64,000 nucleotides of DNA from an uncultured Clostridium sp. (GTDB lineage Bacteria; Bacillota; Clostridia; TANB77; CAG-508), in NCBI GenBank assembly GCA_900552135.1, contig URYN01000008.1:1-64000 (forward strand). Direction: 5' to 3'. Position 1 is the first letter of the stretch; each line of letters begins with the position of its first letter. A program made the translations under genes and the position numbers. Below the pieces are notes generated by a model. That model was given only the letters and a program-made list of their open reading frames with translations, had not been told where the DNA came from and ran no database searches. Of the stretch, positions 17,738 through 25,236 are shown in pieces.

Positions 17738-18818
17738 TAAAGTAAAAAACATAGTTATTACAATAATATTTGTAAGTGTCTTAGTTGTAACTATGATAAT
17801 AAACATAATAAAAAAAGATGGCACCATTTCAATAGCCGAAAGAAGAAGATTAGAGCAATTTCCAAGTTTCTCATTATCAAATTTATTTAATGGAACATTC
17901 TTCGAAAAAATTGATAAATACACAACAGACCAATTTATTGCCAGAGATTCTTTAAGAAAATTGAAGGTCGAAACTGAATTAAATATTTTTAGGAAAAAAG
18001 ATTATAACAACTTATATGAATATAATGGTTATATAATAAATCAGGAATATCCATTAAATGAAAAATCTATTGAAAATCTCGCAAATAAAGTTAAACAAAT
18101 AAATGACCAATATTTATCAGAAAATAATAATATATATTTTGCAATGGTGCCAGATAAGAACTATTTTGTAAATGAAGGCAATCTAAAATTAGATTATAAT
18201 AAAATGGAAAATATGTTAAAGGAAAAATTAACATTTGCTGAATATATAAAAATAAGCGATATGCTTGAGCTATCAGACTATTACAAAACAGATACACACT
18301 GGAAACAAGAAAATATATTGAAAATTGCAGAAAAAATAGCAAACAAGATGAATGCAAATATATCCGATAATTATGAAACTGTAAAAATAACGGACTTTAA
18401 AGGAGCTTACAGTGGACAACTTCCAATAAGTGAAGAGAGTGATGAAATAAAAGTATTAATAAACGATACTTTAAAGAAGTGCAAAGTGTATGACTATGCT
18501 ACACAGGAATATTCAAGCATTTATAATTTAAATAAAATAAATAGTCTTGATAAATACGATATATACCTATCAGGAGCAATGCCTATAATAACAATAGAAA
18601 ATCCAGAATACGAGGGAACAAAAGAACTTATTGTATTTAGAGATTCGTATGGAAGTAGCTTGATTCCATTATTGGCAACAGGATATAGTAAAATAACGGT
18701 GGTAGATACAAGATACATATCGCCAAAATTATTAAGCCAGTTTATTGAATTCGAAAATCAAGATGTATTGTTCATGTATAGCACTCTTGTTATAAACAAT
18801 AGTACAGCACTGAAGTAA
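17730..18818 (+). CDS. DHHW-family (AlgX/AlgJ-like) SGNH hydrolase-type protein
   Basis: 362 residues: an N-terminal transmembrane anchor (about 6-25) then an extracellular domain. The motif TDTHW near residue 190 and the RDSYGSS block near 294-300 correspond to the DxH and nucleophile Ser motifs of the AlgX/AlgJ SGNH-like family. In known systems this protein accepts the acetyl group exported by the MBOAT partner and places it on polysaccharide. It lies 154 bp after the MBOAT gene; AAAGGAAG precedes the ATG. Confidence 0.85.
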   Translation: MSDKVKNIVITIIFVSVLVVTMIINIIKKDGTISIAERRRLEQFPSFSLSNLFNGTFFEKIDKYTTDQFIARDSLRKLKVETELNIFRKKDYNNLYEYNGYIINQEYPLNEKSIENLANKVKQINDQYLSENNNIYFAMVPDKNYFVNEGNLKLDYNKMENMLKEKLTFAEYIKISDMLELSDYYKTDTHWKQENILKIAEKIANKMNANISDNYETVKITDFKGAYSGQLPISEESDEIKVLINDTLKKCKVYDYATQEYSSIYNLNKINSLDKYDIYLSGAMPIITIENPEYEGTKELIVFRDSYGSSLIPLLATGYSKITVVDTRYISPKLLSQFIEFENQDVLFMYSTLVINNSTALK

Positions 18819-18848
18819 GAAAAAATTACAATAATTAGCAAATGTAGA

Positions 18849-18889
18849 GCAGATAATTAGTTGATAATTATCTGCTTTTGTGGTATAAA
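18849..18889 (+). promoter_or_regulatory. Composite terminator-promoter module B
   Basis: A perfect 11-bp hairpin (GCAGATAATTA 18849-18859 / 18865-18875) then TTTT forms the terminator of the MBOAT-DHHW operon. TTGATA (18861-18866) in the loop, 17 bp, TATAAA (18884-18889) form a promoter for the SanA-like gene. Confidence 0.7.
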
Positions 18890-18927
18890 AGAGGTAATTA
18901 CTAATAATTTATGATGGAGAGGAATAA

Positions 18928-19599
18928 ATGAAAAAAGTGTTAATGTGTGGAATAATAATTATAGCTATTATATTAATAGCAATATTAGGAATAAACCTAT
19001 ATGTGAAAATGTCTACCAAAAATCAAATTATTGATGAAACAGACTATGCTGGATTATCTGATGTAGACTGTATAATTATCCTAGGAGCTGGAGTATGGGG
19101 AAACAAGCCAAGCTCTATGTTAGAAGATAGACTATTAGAAGGTATAAAATTATATCAAGCTAATGTATCTGATAAAATAATAATGAGTGGAGACCATGGT
19201 AGAGAAGAATATGATGAAGTAAATATAATGAAAAAATATGCAATTGAGAAAGGTATACCATCAGAAAATATTTTTATGGATCATGCTGGATTTTCTACTT
19301 ATGAAAGCATATACAGAGCTAGAGATATTTTTAAAGCAAATAAAGTAGTAATAGTTACTCAAGAATACCATTTGTATAGAGCACTATATATTGCAAACCA
19401 GCTAGGAATGGAAGCTTATGGAGTAGGTGCAGATCCAAGAAAATATGTAGGTGCAACTTATAGAGAATTAAGAGAAATATTGGCAAGAGATAAAGATTTT
19501 ATAAAGTGCATATTTAAACCAGAACCAACTTACTTAGGAGATACAATCCCTGTGAGTGGAAATGGAGATATTACCAATGATGGTAAGCAGGATATTTAA
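18928..19599 (+). CDS. SanA/YdcF-like DUF218 protein
   Basis: 223 residues: an N-terminal transmembrane helix (about 3-25) then a DUF218 domain. Seen are IIILGAGVWGNKPS, a conserved GDHGREEYDE, and EYHLYRALYIA. E. coli SanA and related DUF218 proteins affect envelope permeability; the reaction is not established. GGAGAGG lies before the ATG. Expressed from module B, then followed by tsaC. Confidence 0.85.
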   Translation: MKKVLMCGIIIIAIILIAILGINLYVKMSTKNQIIDETDYAGLSDVDCIIILGAGVWGNKPSSMLEDRLLEGIKLYQANVSDKIIMSGDHGREEYDEVNIMKKYAIEKGIPSENIFMDHAGFSTYESIYRARDIFKANKVVIVTQEYHLYRALYIANQLGMEAYGVGADPRKYVGATYRELREILARDKDFIKCIFKPEPTYLGDTIPVSGNGDITNDGKQDI

Positions 19600-19657
19600 A
19601 AGATAAAAGAAATGCAAAAAATAATGTAATAATACAGAAATGAAAGAGGTAACGAAG

Positions 19658-20263
19658 GTGATAAAAAGATATAAACAGAATGAAATAGAAAAATTAGTGG
19701 AAATACTAAAAAATGATGGAGTAATTAGTGTTCCAACAGATACAGTATTTGGAGCTTGTGCTAGAATGAGTTCGAAAATAGCGCATGATAATTTAATAAA
19801 AGTAAAAAATCGACCAATTAGCAAGTCATTTCCAGTAATGTGTGCAAACATAGAACAAATAAAAAGTATAGCCATTGTGAATGAAAGAGAAGAAAAATTA
19901 ATTAAGGCATTTATGCCAGGACCAATCACATTAGTTTTAAAGAAAAATAAGGAACTTCCAAGTTATGTGACAAATGGAAAAGAAACAATAGCAATTAGAA
20001 TGGCAACATCAAAAGCACTAGAAGAATTAATTCAAAAACTTGGTTGTCCATTATTTATGACAAGTGCTAACCAGAGCGGAGAACCTACATGTGAAAATTT
20101 AGATGAAATAGAGAAGAGCTGTCCGCTTTTAGATGGAATGATGGAAGGAAGAGTTGTTTTTTCTAAAAGTAGTACTATTGTAGATTGCAGTTCAGATGAA
20201 ATTAAAATATTGAGAGAAGGACCAATAACAAAAGAACAAATAGAAGAATGTATATGTAAGTAA
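19658..20263 (+). CDS. tsaC: L-threonylcarbamoyladenylate synthase (YrdC domain)
   Basis: Makes threonylcarbamoyl-AMP from threonine, bicarbonate and ATP, the first step of tRNA t6A37 modification. About 201 residues, YrdC domain only (no Sua5 C-domain). Motifs: ISVPTDTVFGACARM, KNRPISKSFPVM, MPGPITLVLKK and TSANQSGEPT. A GTG start at 19658 has AAAGAGG about 8 nt upstream; an in-frame ATG at 19640 lacks a ribosome site and remains the alternative. Regulation unclear. Confidence 0.88.
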   Translation: MIKRYKQNEIEKLVEILKNDGVISVPTDTVFGACARMSSKIAHDNLIKVKNRPISKSFPVMCANIEQIKSIAIVNEREEKLIKAFMPGPITLVLKKNKELPSYVTNGKETIAIRMATSKALEELIQKLGCPLFMTSANQSGEPTCENLDEIEKSCPLLDGMMEGRVVFSKSSTIVDCSSDEIKILREGPITKEQIEECICK

Positions 20264-20344
20264 TGAAAATCAAAAAATTATTATAATGACTGAAACATCA
20301 AGTAAATATGAGATATAAAAATATTAGAATAAACGGAAAAAAGC

Positions 20345-20373
20345 TTGAATATAATAAGATTATATATTATAAT
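20345..20373 (+). promoter_or_regulatory. Promoter of type III antitoxin RNA
   Basis: TTGAAT (20345-20350), 17 bp, TATAAT (20368-20373). Start of transcription near 20380, about 60 nt ahead of the first antitoxin repeat. Confidence 0.65.
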
Positions 20374-20438
20374 AATATATAGAATTGGGGCAAAGTTTTA
20401 AAACAATGTCTAATGAGATTAATTTCTCATAAAAAGTT

Positions 20439-20544
20439 GGTGAATCCAGCCATTAAATTGGAACTTAAAAAAGCGGTGAATCCAGCCATTAAATTGGAAC
20501 TTAAAAAAGCGGTGAATCCAGCCACAAATTGGAACTTAAAAAAG
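20439..20544 (+). repeat. Tandem repeats, 36 nt x 2.9, of the antitoxin RNA
   Basis: Units 20439-20474 and 20475-20510 are identical (begin GGTGAATCCAGCC, end AAAAAAGC). Unit 20511-20544 is shorter by one base near its middle and runs into the terminator stem. Unit length of 36 nt fits the ToxI/antiQ class. Confidence 0.95.
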
Positions 20545-20604
20545 AAGATTAGAGCAACCAATATGTTACCCTTGGTAATATATCTGAAAACTCTAATCTT
20601 TTTT
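20545..20604 (+). terminator. Terminator between antitoxin repeats and toxin gene
   Basis: A 10-bp stem (AAGATTAGAG 20545-20554 / CTCTAATCTT 20591-20600) followed by TTTT, with an inner hairpin around GTTACC/GGTAAT. In known type III loci such a terminator limits toxin mRNA relative to antitoxin RNA. Confidence 0.88.
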
Positions 20605-20623
20605 GTGAATTTTAGAAAAATAC

Positions 20624-20653
20624 TTGCAAACATATGTACGTATATGATATAAT
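20624..20653 (+). promoter_or_regulatory. Second promoter, for the toxin-ogt genes, with LexA-like box
   Basis: TTGCAA (20624-20629), 18 bp, TATAAT (20648-20653). In the spacer, CAAACATATGTACG (20627-20640) matches the Gram-positive LexA/DinR consensus CGAACRNRYGTTYG at all but two positions. It lies after the terminator, so it would drive toxin and repair genes independently of the antitoxin RNA. Confidence 0.55.
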
Positions 20654-20680
20654 TTGAAATACGATGAAGGAGATGATTGT

Positions 20681-21205
20681 ATGATAAAAAATTTACTAAT
20701 CGTAAGAGTTGACTCAAATTACTGCGATTATTTAAGAAAGTTCGATACAAAGGTTGCCTGTAATATGAATGAAAAAGAACTTAGACCTTTTGTAGGAATT
20801 CTATTCAGGATAGAGGATTGTGAGTATTTTGCACCACTATCTAGTCCAAAGCCAAAACATAAGAAAATGAAGAATACAATTGATTTTCTAAAGATAAAAA
20901 ATGGAGATTTAGGAGCTGTTAATTTTAATAACATGATTCCGGTAATAGATAGTTATTATTCTCTAATTGATTTAAATCAGGCAACATTAACTTTAAATGA
21001 AGAAAAATATCAAAAACTATTAAAAGAGCAACTAGCTTGGCTAAATGCAAATTATATTCAAGTAAAAGATAAATCATATAAATTATATATTTTATACAAT
21101 AAGGGAAGGCTACCAAAAAACATAAGAGAAAGATGCTGTAATTTTAAGTTACTAGAAGAGAAATGTTTAGAATATACAGAAAGGAAAAATGAAAGCAATG
21201 TATAA
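20681..21205 (+). CDS. toxN: Type III toxin, ToxN/AbiQ-family endoribonuclease
   Basis: 174 residues, the normal size for the family. Diagnostic segments are RPFVGILFRIEDCEYFAPLSS followed by PKPKHKKMKN, then GAVNFNNMIPV, and a C-terminal CCNFKLLEEKC. Family members are RNases that cut at A-rich sites and are held inactive by repeat RNA; several cause abortive infection against phage. AAGGAG (20667-20672) 8 nt before the ATG decides the start over an in-frame TTG at 20654. The antitoxin array lies directly upstream. The 3' end overlaps ogt by 17 nt, an unusual coupling to DNA repair. Confidence 0.93.
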   Translation: MIKNLLIVRVDSNYCDYLRKFDTKVACNMNEKELRPFVGILFRIEDCEYFAPLSSPKPKHKKMKNTIDFLKIKNGDLGAVNFNNMIPVIDSYYSLIDLNQATLTLNEEKYQKLLKEQLAWLNANYIQVKDKSYKLYILYNKGRLPKNIRERCCNFKLLEEKCLEYTERKNESNV

Positions 21206-21734
21206 ATGGAAATATGAAACGCCAGAAGGTTTTTCTAATATGCTTATAAATAGTGATGGAGAATATTTAACAGGCTTATGGTTTGAAGGTTCAAGAGATG
21301 TATCTAAACACATAATTGATTGTGAAGAGAAAAAATTACCAATATTTGATGAAATAATAAAATGGCTAGATGTATATTTTTCTGGAAAAAAACCAACTTT
21401 TATTCCAAAATACAAAGTAAATAATAGCACTCCTTTTAGAGATAGAGTAAACAATATAATGAACAAGATTGAATATGGAAAAACGATAACTTATAATGAC
21501 ATTGCAAAAGAAATAGCTAAGGAACTAAGGATAACAAGAATGTCTGCACAGGCTGTAGGAGGAGCTGTTGGAGCAAATCCGATTTGCATTATTATCCCAT
21601 GCCATAGAGTAGTTGCTACAAATGGATCCCTTACCGGATATGGTGGAGGAATAAAAAATAAGATAAAATTGTTAGAACTAGAAGGTTTAGATATGAGTAA
21701 GTTTATTATTCCTACAAAAGGGACAGCATTATAA
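21189..21734 (+). CDS. ogt: Methylated-DNA-[protein]-cysteine S-methyltransferase
   Basis: Directly reverses O6-alkylguanine by a suicidal methyl transfer to Cys138 in IIPCHRVVATNGSLTGYGGG. 181 residues with the helix-turn-helix DNA-binding part (AQAVGGAVGANP) just ahead of the active site. The start lies inside the end of the toxin gene (17-nt overlap), with AAGGA 3 nt before it; ATG 21198 is an alternative with better spacing. Translational coupling to the toxin is likely. tag follows about 70 bp later. Confidence 0.95.
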   Translation: MKAMYKWKYETPEGFSNMLINSDGEYLTGLWFEGSRDVSKHIIDCEEKKLPIFDEIIKWLDVYFSGKKPTFIPKYKVNNSTPFRDRVNNIMNKIEYGKTITYNDIAKEIAKELRITRMSAQAVGGAVGANPICIIIPCHRVVATNGSLTGYGGGIKNKIKLLELEGLDMSKFIIPTKGTAL

Positions 21735-21802
21735 AAGCGTGAAGGAAATCTAAACATATAACAACCATAAAACAATAATATACTTTATAGATAGGAGTTT
21801 AC

Positions 21803-22351
21803 ATGGACAATAGAAAAAGATGCAAGTGGTGCAATATGAAGAATCCACTATACATAAAATATCATGATGAGGAATGGTGTAGACCAAACTTTGATGAAAA
21901 ATATTTATACGAGATGCTTACATTAGAATCTTTTCAGGCTGGGCTTTCTTGGGAGTGTGTACTAAATAAAAGACAAGCTTTTGAGATGGCATATGATAAC
22001 TTTAATATAGATAAAGTATGCCAATATGATGATGAAAAGGTTCTAGAACTTCAACAAAACAAAGACATAATCAGAAATAAACTAAAGATAAAAGCAAGTA
22101 TAAACAATTCTAAAATATTTAAGGATATTCAAAAAGAATTTGGCTCATTCGACAATTACTTAAAGACTTTTACAGATGGAAAAACATACTATGAAATAGA
22201 TCAGACAACATCTCCACTCTCTGATGCTATTTCAAAAGACCTACAAAAAAGAGGAATGAAATTTGTAGGTTCAACAATAATATATTCGTATTTACAGGCA
22301 ATAGGAGTAATTATATCACATGACAAAGATTGCTTCCTTTTCGCCCAATAG
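21803..22351 (+). CDS. tag: DNA-3-methyladenine glycosylase I
   Basis: Removes 3-methyladenine from alkylated DNA in base excision repair. 182 residues. CKWCN at the N-terminus, YHDEEWC, and a C-terminal HDKDC provide the zinc-snap ligands; the catalytic-pocket segment LESFQAGLSWECVL is present. Together with ogt it makes an alkylation-damage pair. Oddity: the stop codon TAG lies inside a REP-like element (R3), so the last three residues (FAQ) are REP-encoded and the native C-terminus was probably slightly different. Confidence 0.94.
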   Translation: MDNRKRCKWCNMKNPLYIKYHDEEWCRPNFDEKYLYEMLTLESFQAGLSWECVLNKRQAFEMAYDNFNIDKVCQYDDEKVLELQQNKDIIRNKLKIKASINNSKIFKDIQKEFGSFDNYLKTFTDGKTYYEIDQTTSPLSDAISKDLQKRGMKFVGSTIIYSYLQAIGVIISHDKDCFLFAQ

Positions 22352-22489
22352 GGACGCCCCTTTTTGGGCGAGCTCTTTTTTATATTGGTTTCTGATTGTT
22401 TGAATGTAAAAAAACTTAATTAATTATTTTATTATTGATAATATAATTTCTAATTTTTTCGCCCAAAAAGGGGCGTCCCTATTGGGCGA
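22340..22489. repeat. Inverted REP-like pair R3/R3'
   Basis: Copy 22340-22371 and its reverse complement 22459-22489 flank 87 bp of AT-rich DNA. Arms are complementary over about 31 bp. The left copy overlaps the tag stop codon; the pair could act as a bidirectional terminator or a mobile unit. Confidence 0.9.
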
Positions 22490-22575
22490 TTAGTATTATA
22501 ATATATTGAAAAATATTTAAATATTTGATAATATGTGGTTATAAAAATTCTAATGAAGAAAGAGAGAGGTTTATT

Positions 22576-23526
22576 ATGGATGAAAAAAATAATAAGATTG
22601 AAAATTTAAATGGCTTTAAGGACTTAAGAATAGTTGATAATTTTTATCAAACTTCAAGTTTCTTTCCAATGCCAACCACAGAAATTGGAACATTAAGTGA
22701 AAGTGGAAAGACAAATTTGGGTTCATATTCACTTTGCTTTCCTTATTACATTGCAGGAAAAGACTATTATGCAATGGTTCTTTGTTGTAGAAATAGTTCA
22801 AACACAGCAAAAAACATATTAAGAACAGGAAAGTGCTCAATAAATTTTATAACAGATAATAGAAAATATTTTAAAGAAGCGGTTAGATTAGGCTATCCAG
22901 GAGAAACAACTGATGAAAAAATGAAAGATACAATATTCACACTTGTAGACGGAAAAAGAGCAAGAGAAAATTCTGAAGAAGAATTTCCAAAGATTGTACA
23001 AGAAGCTTTTCAAGTATTTGAATGTACTTGGGTAAGAGAATTAGACAATGCTCGAGACGATAAAGTTCAAGAAGAATACCTTCCACCATACCATCAATTT
23101 AACGGAATCACAAGTAAATTTGGTGCTCATTTTATATTAAAAATAGATCATATTCTTATGAAACCAAAGTACTACGATGCTATAATAAATGGCGTTAATG
23201 CTTGGAACTTCCCAAGCGTTCCAGTTGATTATGGCTACCGTGACAATAAGAACTTTTGGTATACAAAATTTAAAAGACCAATTGCTGAACCAATTCCTGC
23301 AAGCAAAGGAATCAGTTTAGATACAGTAAAATATGCAGCATCAAGAATAGACCCGGATGTTAAATTTACTGATGAAGCGTGTGCAAAACTTGTAAAAGTA
23401 CCAAGAGTATTTTTAAGTACAGTATTAAAAGGATGCGTATCATGGGCAAAAGAAAACAATGTAAAATTAATCACAGAAAAGGAAATGGAAATAATTCAAG
23501 ACAAGCGTAACAAAGAAAAGAAATAA
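22576..23526 (+). CDS. Flavin reductase-like protein
   Basis: 316 residues. The first two thirds resemble the flavin reductase (FMN-binding split barrel) fold, with a core around ETTDEKMKDT and GAHFILKIDHILM. The last 80 residues include a small helical segment (DPDVKFTDEACAKLVKVPRV) resembling the PCP_red-type tail found on some oxidoreductases. The exact reaction is unknown; FMN or NAD(P)H-linked reduction is inferred. ATG 22576 has AGAGAGGT 5 nt upstream. A possible promoter is TTGAAA 22506, 17 bp, TAATAT 22529. Confidence 0.65.
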   Translation: MDEKNNKIENLNGFKDLRIVDNFYQTSSFFPMPTTEIGTLSESGKTNLGSYSLCFPYYIAGKDYYAMVLCCRNSSNTAKNILRTGKCSINFITDNRKYFKEAVRLGYPGETTDEKMKDTIFTLVDGKRARENSEEEFPKIVQEAFQVFECTWVRELDNARDDKVQEEYLPPYHQFNGITSKFGAHFILKIDHILMKPKYYDAIINGVNAWNFPSVPVDYGYRDNKNFWYTKFKRPIAEPIPASKGISLDTVKYAASRIDPDVKFTDEACAKLVKVPRVFLSTVLKGCVSWAKENNVKLITEKEMEIIQDKRNKEKK

Positions 23527-23548
23527 TATATTTATCAAGGAGACTAAT

Positions 23549-24256
23549 GTGGAAAGAATAGACAAAATAATATCTTCACAGACAAATTATTCTAGAAAAG
23601 ATGTCAAAAAGCTCATATCACAAAAGAAGATAAGAGTAAATGATGAGATTGTAAAAAGACCGGAACAGAAAGTGAATGAACAACAAGATGCAATATATAT
23701 AGATGGAAATAAATTAGATATGAAGAAACACATATATTTAGTATTAAACAAGCCACAGGGGTATATATCAGCAACTGAAGATAGAACGGCAAAAACCGTA
23801 TTGGACTTAGTACCAGAGCAATATATAAGAAAAGGTTTGTTTCCAGCAGGAAGATTAGACAAAGACACAACTGGAATGATGATTATAACAGATGATGGAG
23901 AATTTGCACATAACATATTAGCTCCAAGAAAACACATAGAAAAAACATACAGAGTACAAATAGATATAGACATAACAGAAGAGATGAAAGAAAAGTTCAA
24001 ACAAGGAATCGTTCTAAAAGACCATGTATGTTGCCCTGCAACGATTGTAGTAGAAAACAAAAATACAGCATTAATAACAATAACAGAAGGAAAATATCAT
24101 CAAATTAAAAGAATGTTTGGATGCTTTGGAGCAAAAGTAGTAAGATTGCATAGAATCTCAATGGGAGGCTTACAACTACCAAGTGATTTAATAGAAGGAA
24201 AGTGTAGAGAGCTAACAGCAGAAGAACTAGAAAAAGTATGTAGAAGAGACAAGTAA
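23549..24256 (+). CDS. RsuA/RluB-family rRNA pseudouridine synthase
   Basis: 235 residues. An S4 RNA-binding domain (about 1-55: ERIDKIISSQTNYSRKDVKK) precedes a pseudouridine synthase domain with the catalytic Asp in PAGRLDKDTTGMM. Converts a specific uridine in rRNA (16S U516 in RsuA) to pseudouridine. A GTG start has AAGGAG 5 nt upstream. It follows the flavin reductase-like gene by 22 bp, so probably the same transcript. Confidence 0.93.
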   Translation: MERIDKIISSQTNYSRKDVKKLISQKKIRVNDEIVKRPEQKVNEQQDAIYIDGNKLDMKKHIYLVLNKPQGYISATEDRTAKTVLDLVPEQYIRKGLFPAGRLDKDTTGMMIITDDGEFAHNILAPRKHIEKTYRVQIDIDITEEMKEKFKQGIVLKDHVCCPATIVVENKNTALITITEGKYHQIKRMFGCFGAKVVRLHRISMGGLQLPSDLIEGKCRELTAEELEKVCRRDK

Positions 24257-24360
24257 GAGACATAAAGATTGATGAAAATTTACACATTGAAATAAATCCA
24301 AGGCCGCAATATATAGGAGAACTCCTAAAAGAGGCTGTGAAAGCAGAAATGGAGAGATAG
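24246..24360 (+). pseudogene. Possible short gene remnant
   Basis: An open frame of about 38 codons without a usable start codon runs between rsuA and the pentapeptide gene. It ends in an amphipathic stretch (INPRPQYIGELLKEAVKAEM) that looks protein-like. I do not recognise the family. It may be the 3' end of a deleted gene. Confidence 0.25.
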
Positions 24361-24369
24361 ATAGCAAAA

Positions 24370-25011
24370 ATGAATATATTAAAACCTCAAAAGATGTTGT
24401 CTGATAATTTAAGAACTATTGAAGATTTACAAAACGAATTAATGGAAAATGATGAATTAGAAAATGTTAAAGTAAAAGATTATTCAAATAACAATTTAGA
24501 AGTCTTTGATGTTACATGCAATAAGGCAGTGTTTAATAATGCCTCTATAATAAATAGTAGGTTCGAGAAAACATTTTTAACAGATGTAGAATTTACAAAC
24601 TGTAATTTTTCAAACACTACATTTGACAATTGTAGCTTCATAAGATGTGAATTTAATAATTGTAAGTTAACAGGATGTAACTTTATAGAAAATGTTTTAT
24701 TTGATATAGGATTTATAGATTCGAACATGAGCTATGCCAATATATCACTGAGCAATTTAAGAGGAATAATTTTTAATAATACATCAATCAGAAGCGGAAG
24801 TTTGCAGGAAAATAAAGTAAAGAATATAAATTTTAAAGAAGCGGACCTAAGAGGAATACAATTTTTTAAAACAAGCTTAAATGGAATTGACTTATCAAAT
24901 AGTAATATAGATCAAATTGCAGTTTCACTTGAAGATATAAAAGGTGCAAAAATAAACCAAATGCAAGCAATAGATTTAATATCTTTATTGGGAGTAAAGG
25001 TAGTTGAATAA
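24370..25011 (+). CDS. Pentapeptide-repeat protein
   Basis: 213 residues, mostly A(D/N)LxN-type pentapeptide repeats from about 45 to 185 (FTNCNFSNTTFDNCSFIRCEF), predicted to form a right-handed quadrilateral beta-helix like MfpA/Qnr. The C-terminal QAIDLISLLGVKVVE matches Gram-positive members. Qnr and MfpA shield DNA gyrase, but most homologues have no tested function. The ribosome site is weak (GGAGAGA about 14 nt upstream). Confidence 0.85.
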   Translation: MNILKPQKMLSDNLRTIEDLQNELMENDELENVKVKDYSNNNLEVFDVTCNKAVFNNASIINSRFEKTFLTDVEFTNCNFSNTTFDNCSFIRCEFNNCKLTGCNFIENVLFDIGFIDSNMSYANISLSNLRGIIFNNTSIRSGSLQENKVKNINFKEADLRGIQFFKTSLNGIDLSNSNIDQIAVSLEDIKGAKINQMQAIDLISLLGVKVVE

Positions 25012-25110
25012 TAAATGCATAATTGTTTGAAAAGAATTAAATATTTGCAACTAGCATTTTCTTCGGTGAAAATTTTTTGAAAAAATCTGTAAAATAATTA
25101 AAAATTTTAA

Positions 25111-25140
25111 TTGACTTTTTTTCTTTCTAAGTGGTATAAT
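25111..25140 (+). promoter_or_regulatory. Promoter of MATE-kinase fusion gene
   Basis: TTGACT (25111-25116), 18 bp, TATAAT (25135-25140), following an AT-rich inverted AAAATTTTT region. The leader is about 90 nt. Confidence 0.75.
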
Positions 25141-25236
25141 AGGCAAGCTAACAAAAAAGAGAGTAAGGGTTGTGAGAAGAATTTAGTGTTCCTCTCCAAC
25201 CTGATATTTATGTCTTTTTATCAAAAAGGGGGAGGA

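Larger units (their letters stand above)
20380..20604 (+). ncRNA. Type III antitoxin RNA precursor (ToxI-like)
   Basis: Between a promoter and a terminator lies a tandem array of three repeat units (20439-20544) with no credible protein. This arrangement, directly before a ToxN/AbiQ-family gene, is the hallmark of type III toxin-antitoxin loci. The toxin cuts the precursor into single-repeat RNAs, which then bind and inhibit it. The A-rich junctions (CTTAAAAAAGC) between units are suitable toxin cleavage sites. Ends are approximate. Confidence 0.85.

Noticed and set aside
20439..20544. Tandem repeats taken as a CRISPR array or a repeat protein
   Set aside because: Units are contiguous without unique spacers and no cas gene is near. 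The 79-codon frame across them has no ribosome site and is interrupted by the terminator. The toxin gene next door explains them as antitoxin RNA.
24246..24360. Functional small gene between rsuA and the pentapeptide gene
   Set aside because: No usable start codon and no ribosome site; kept only as a low-confidence remnant.
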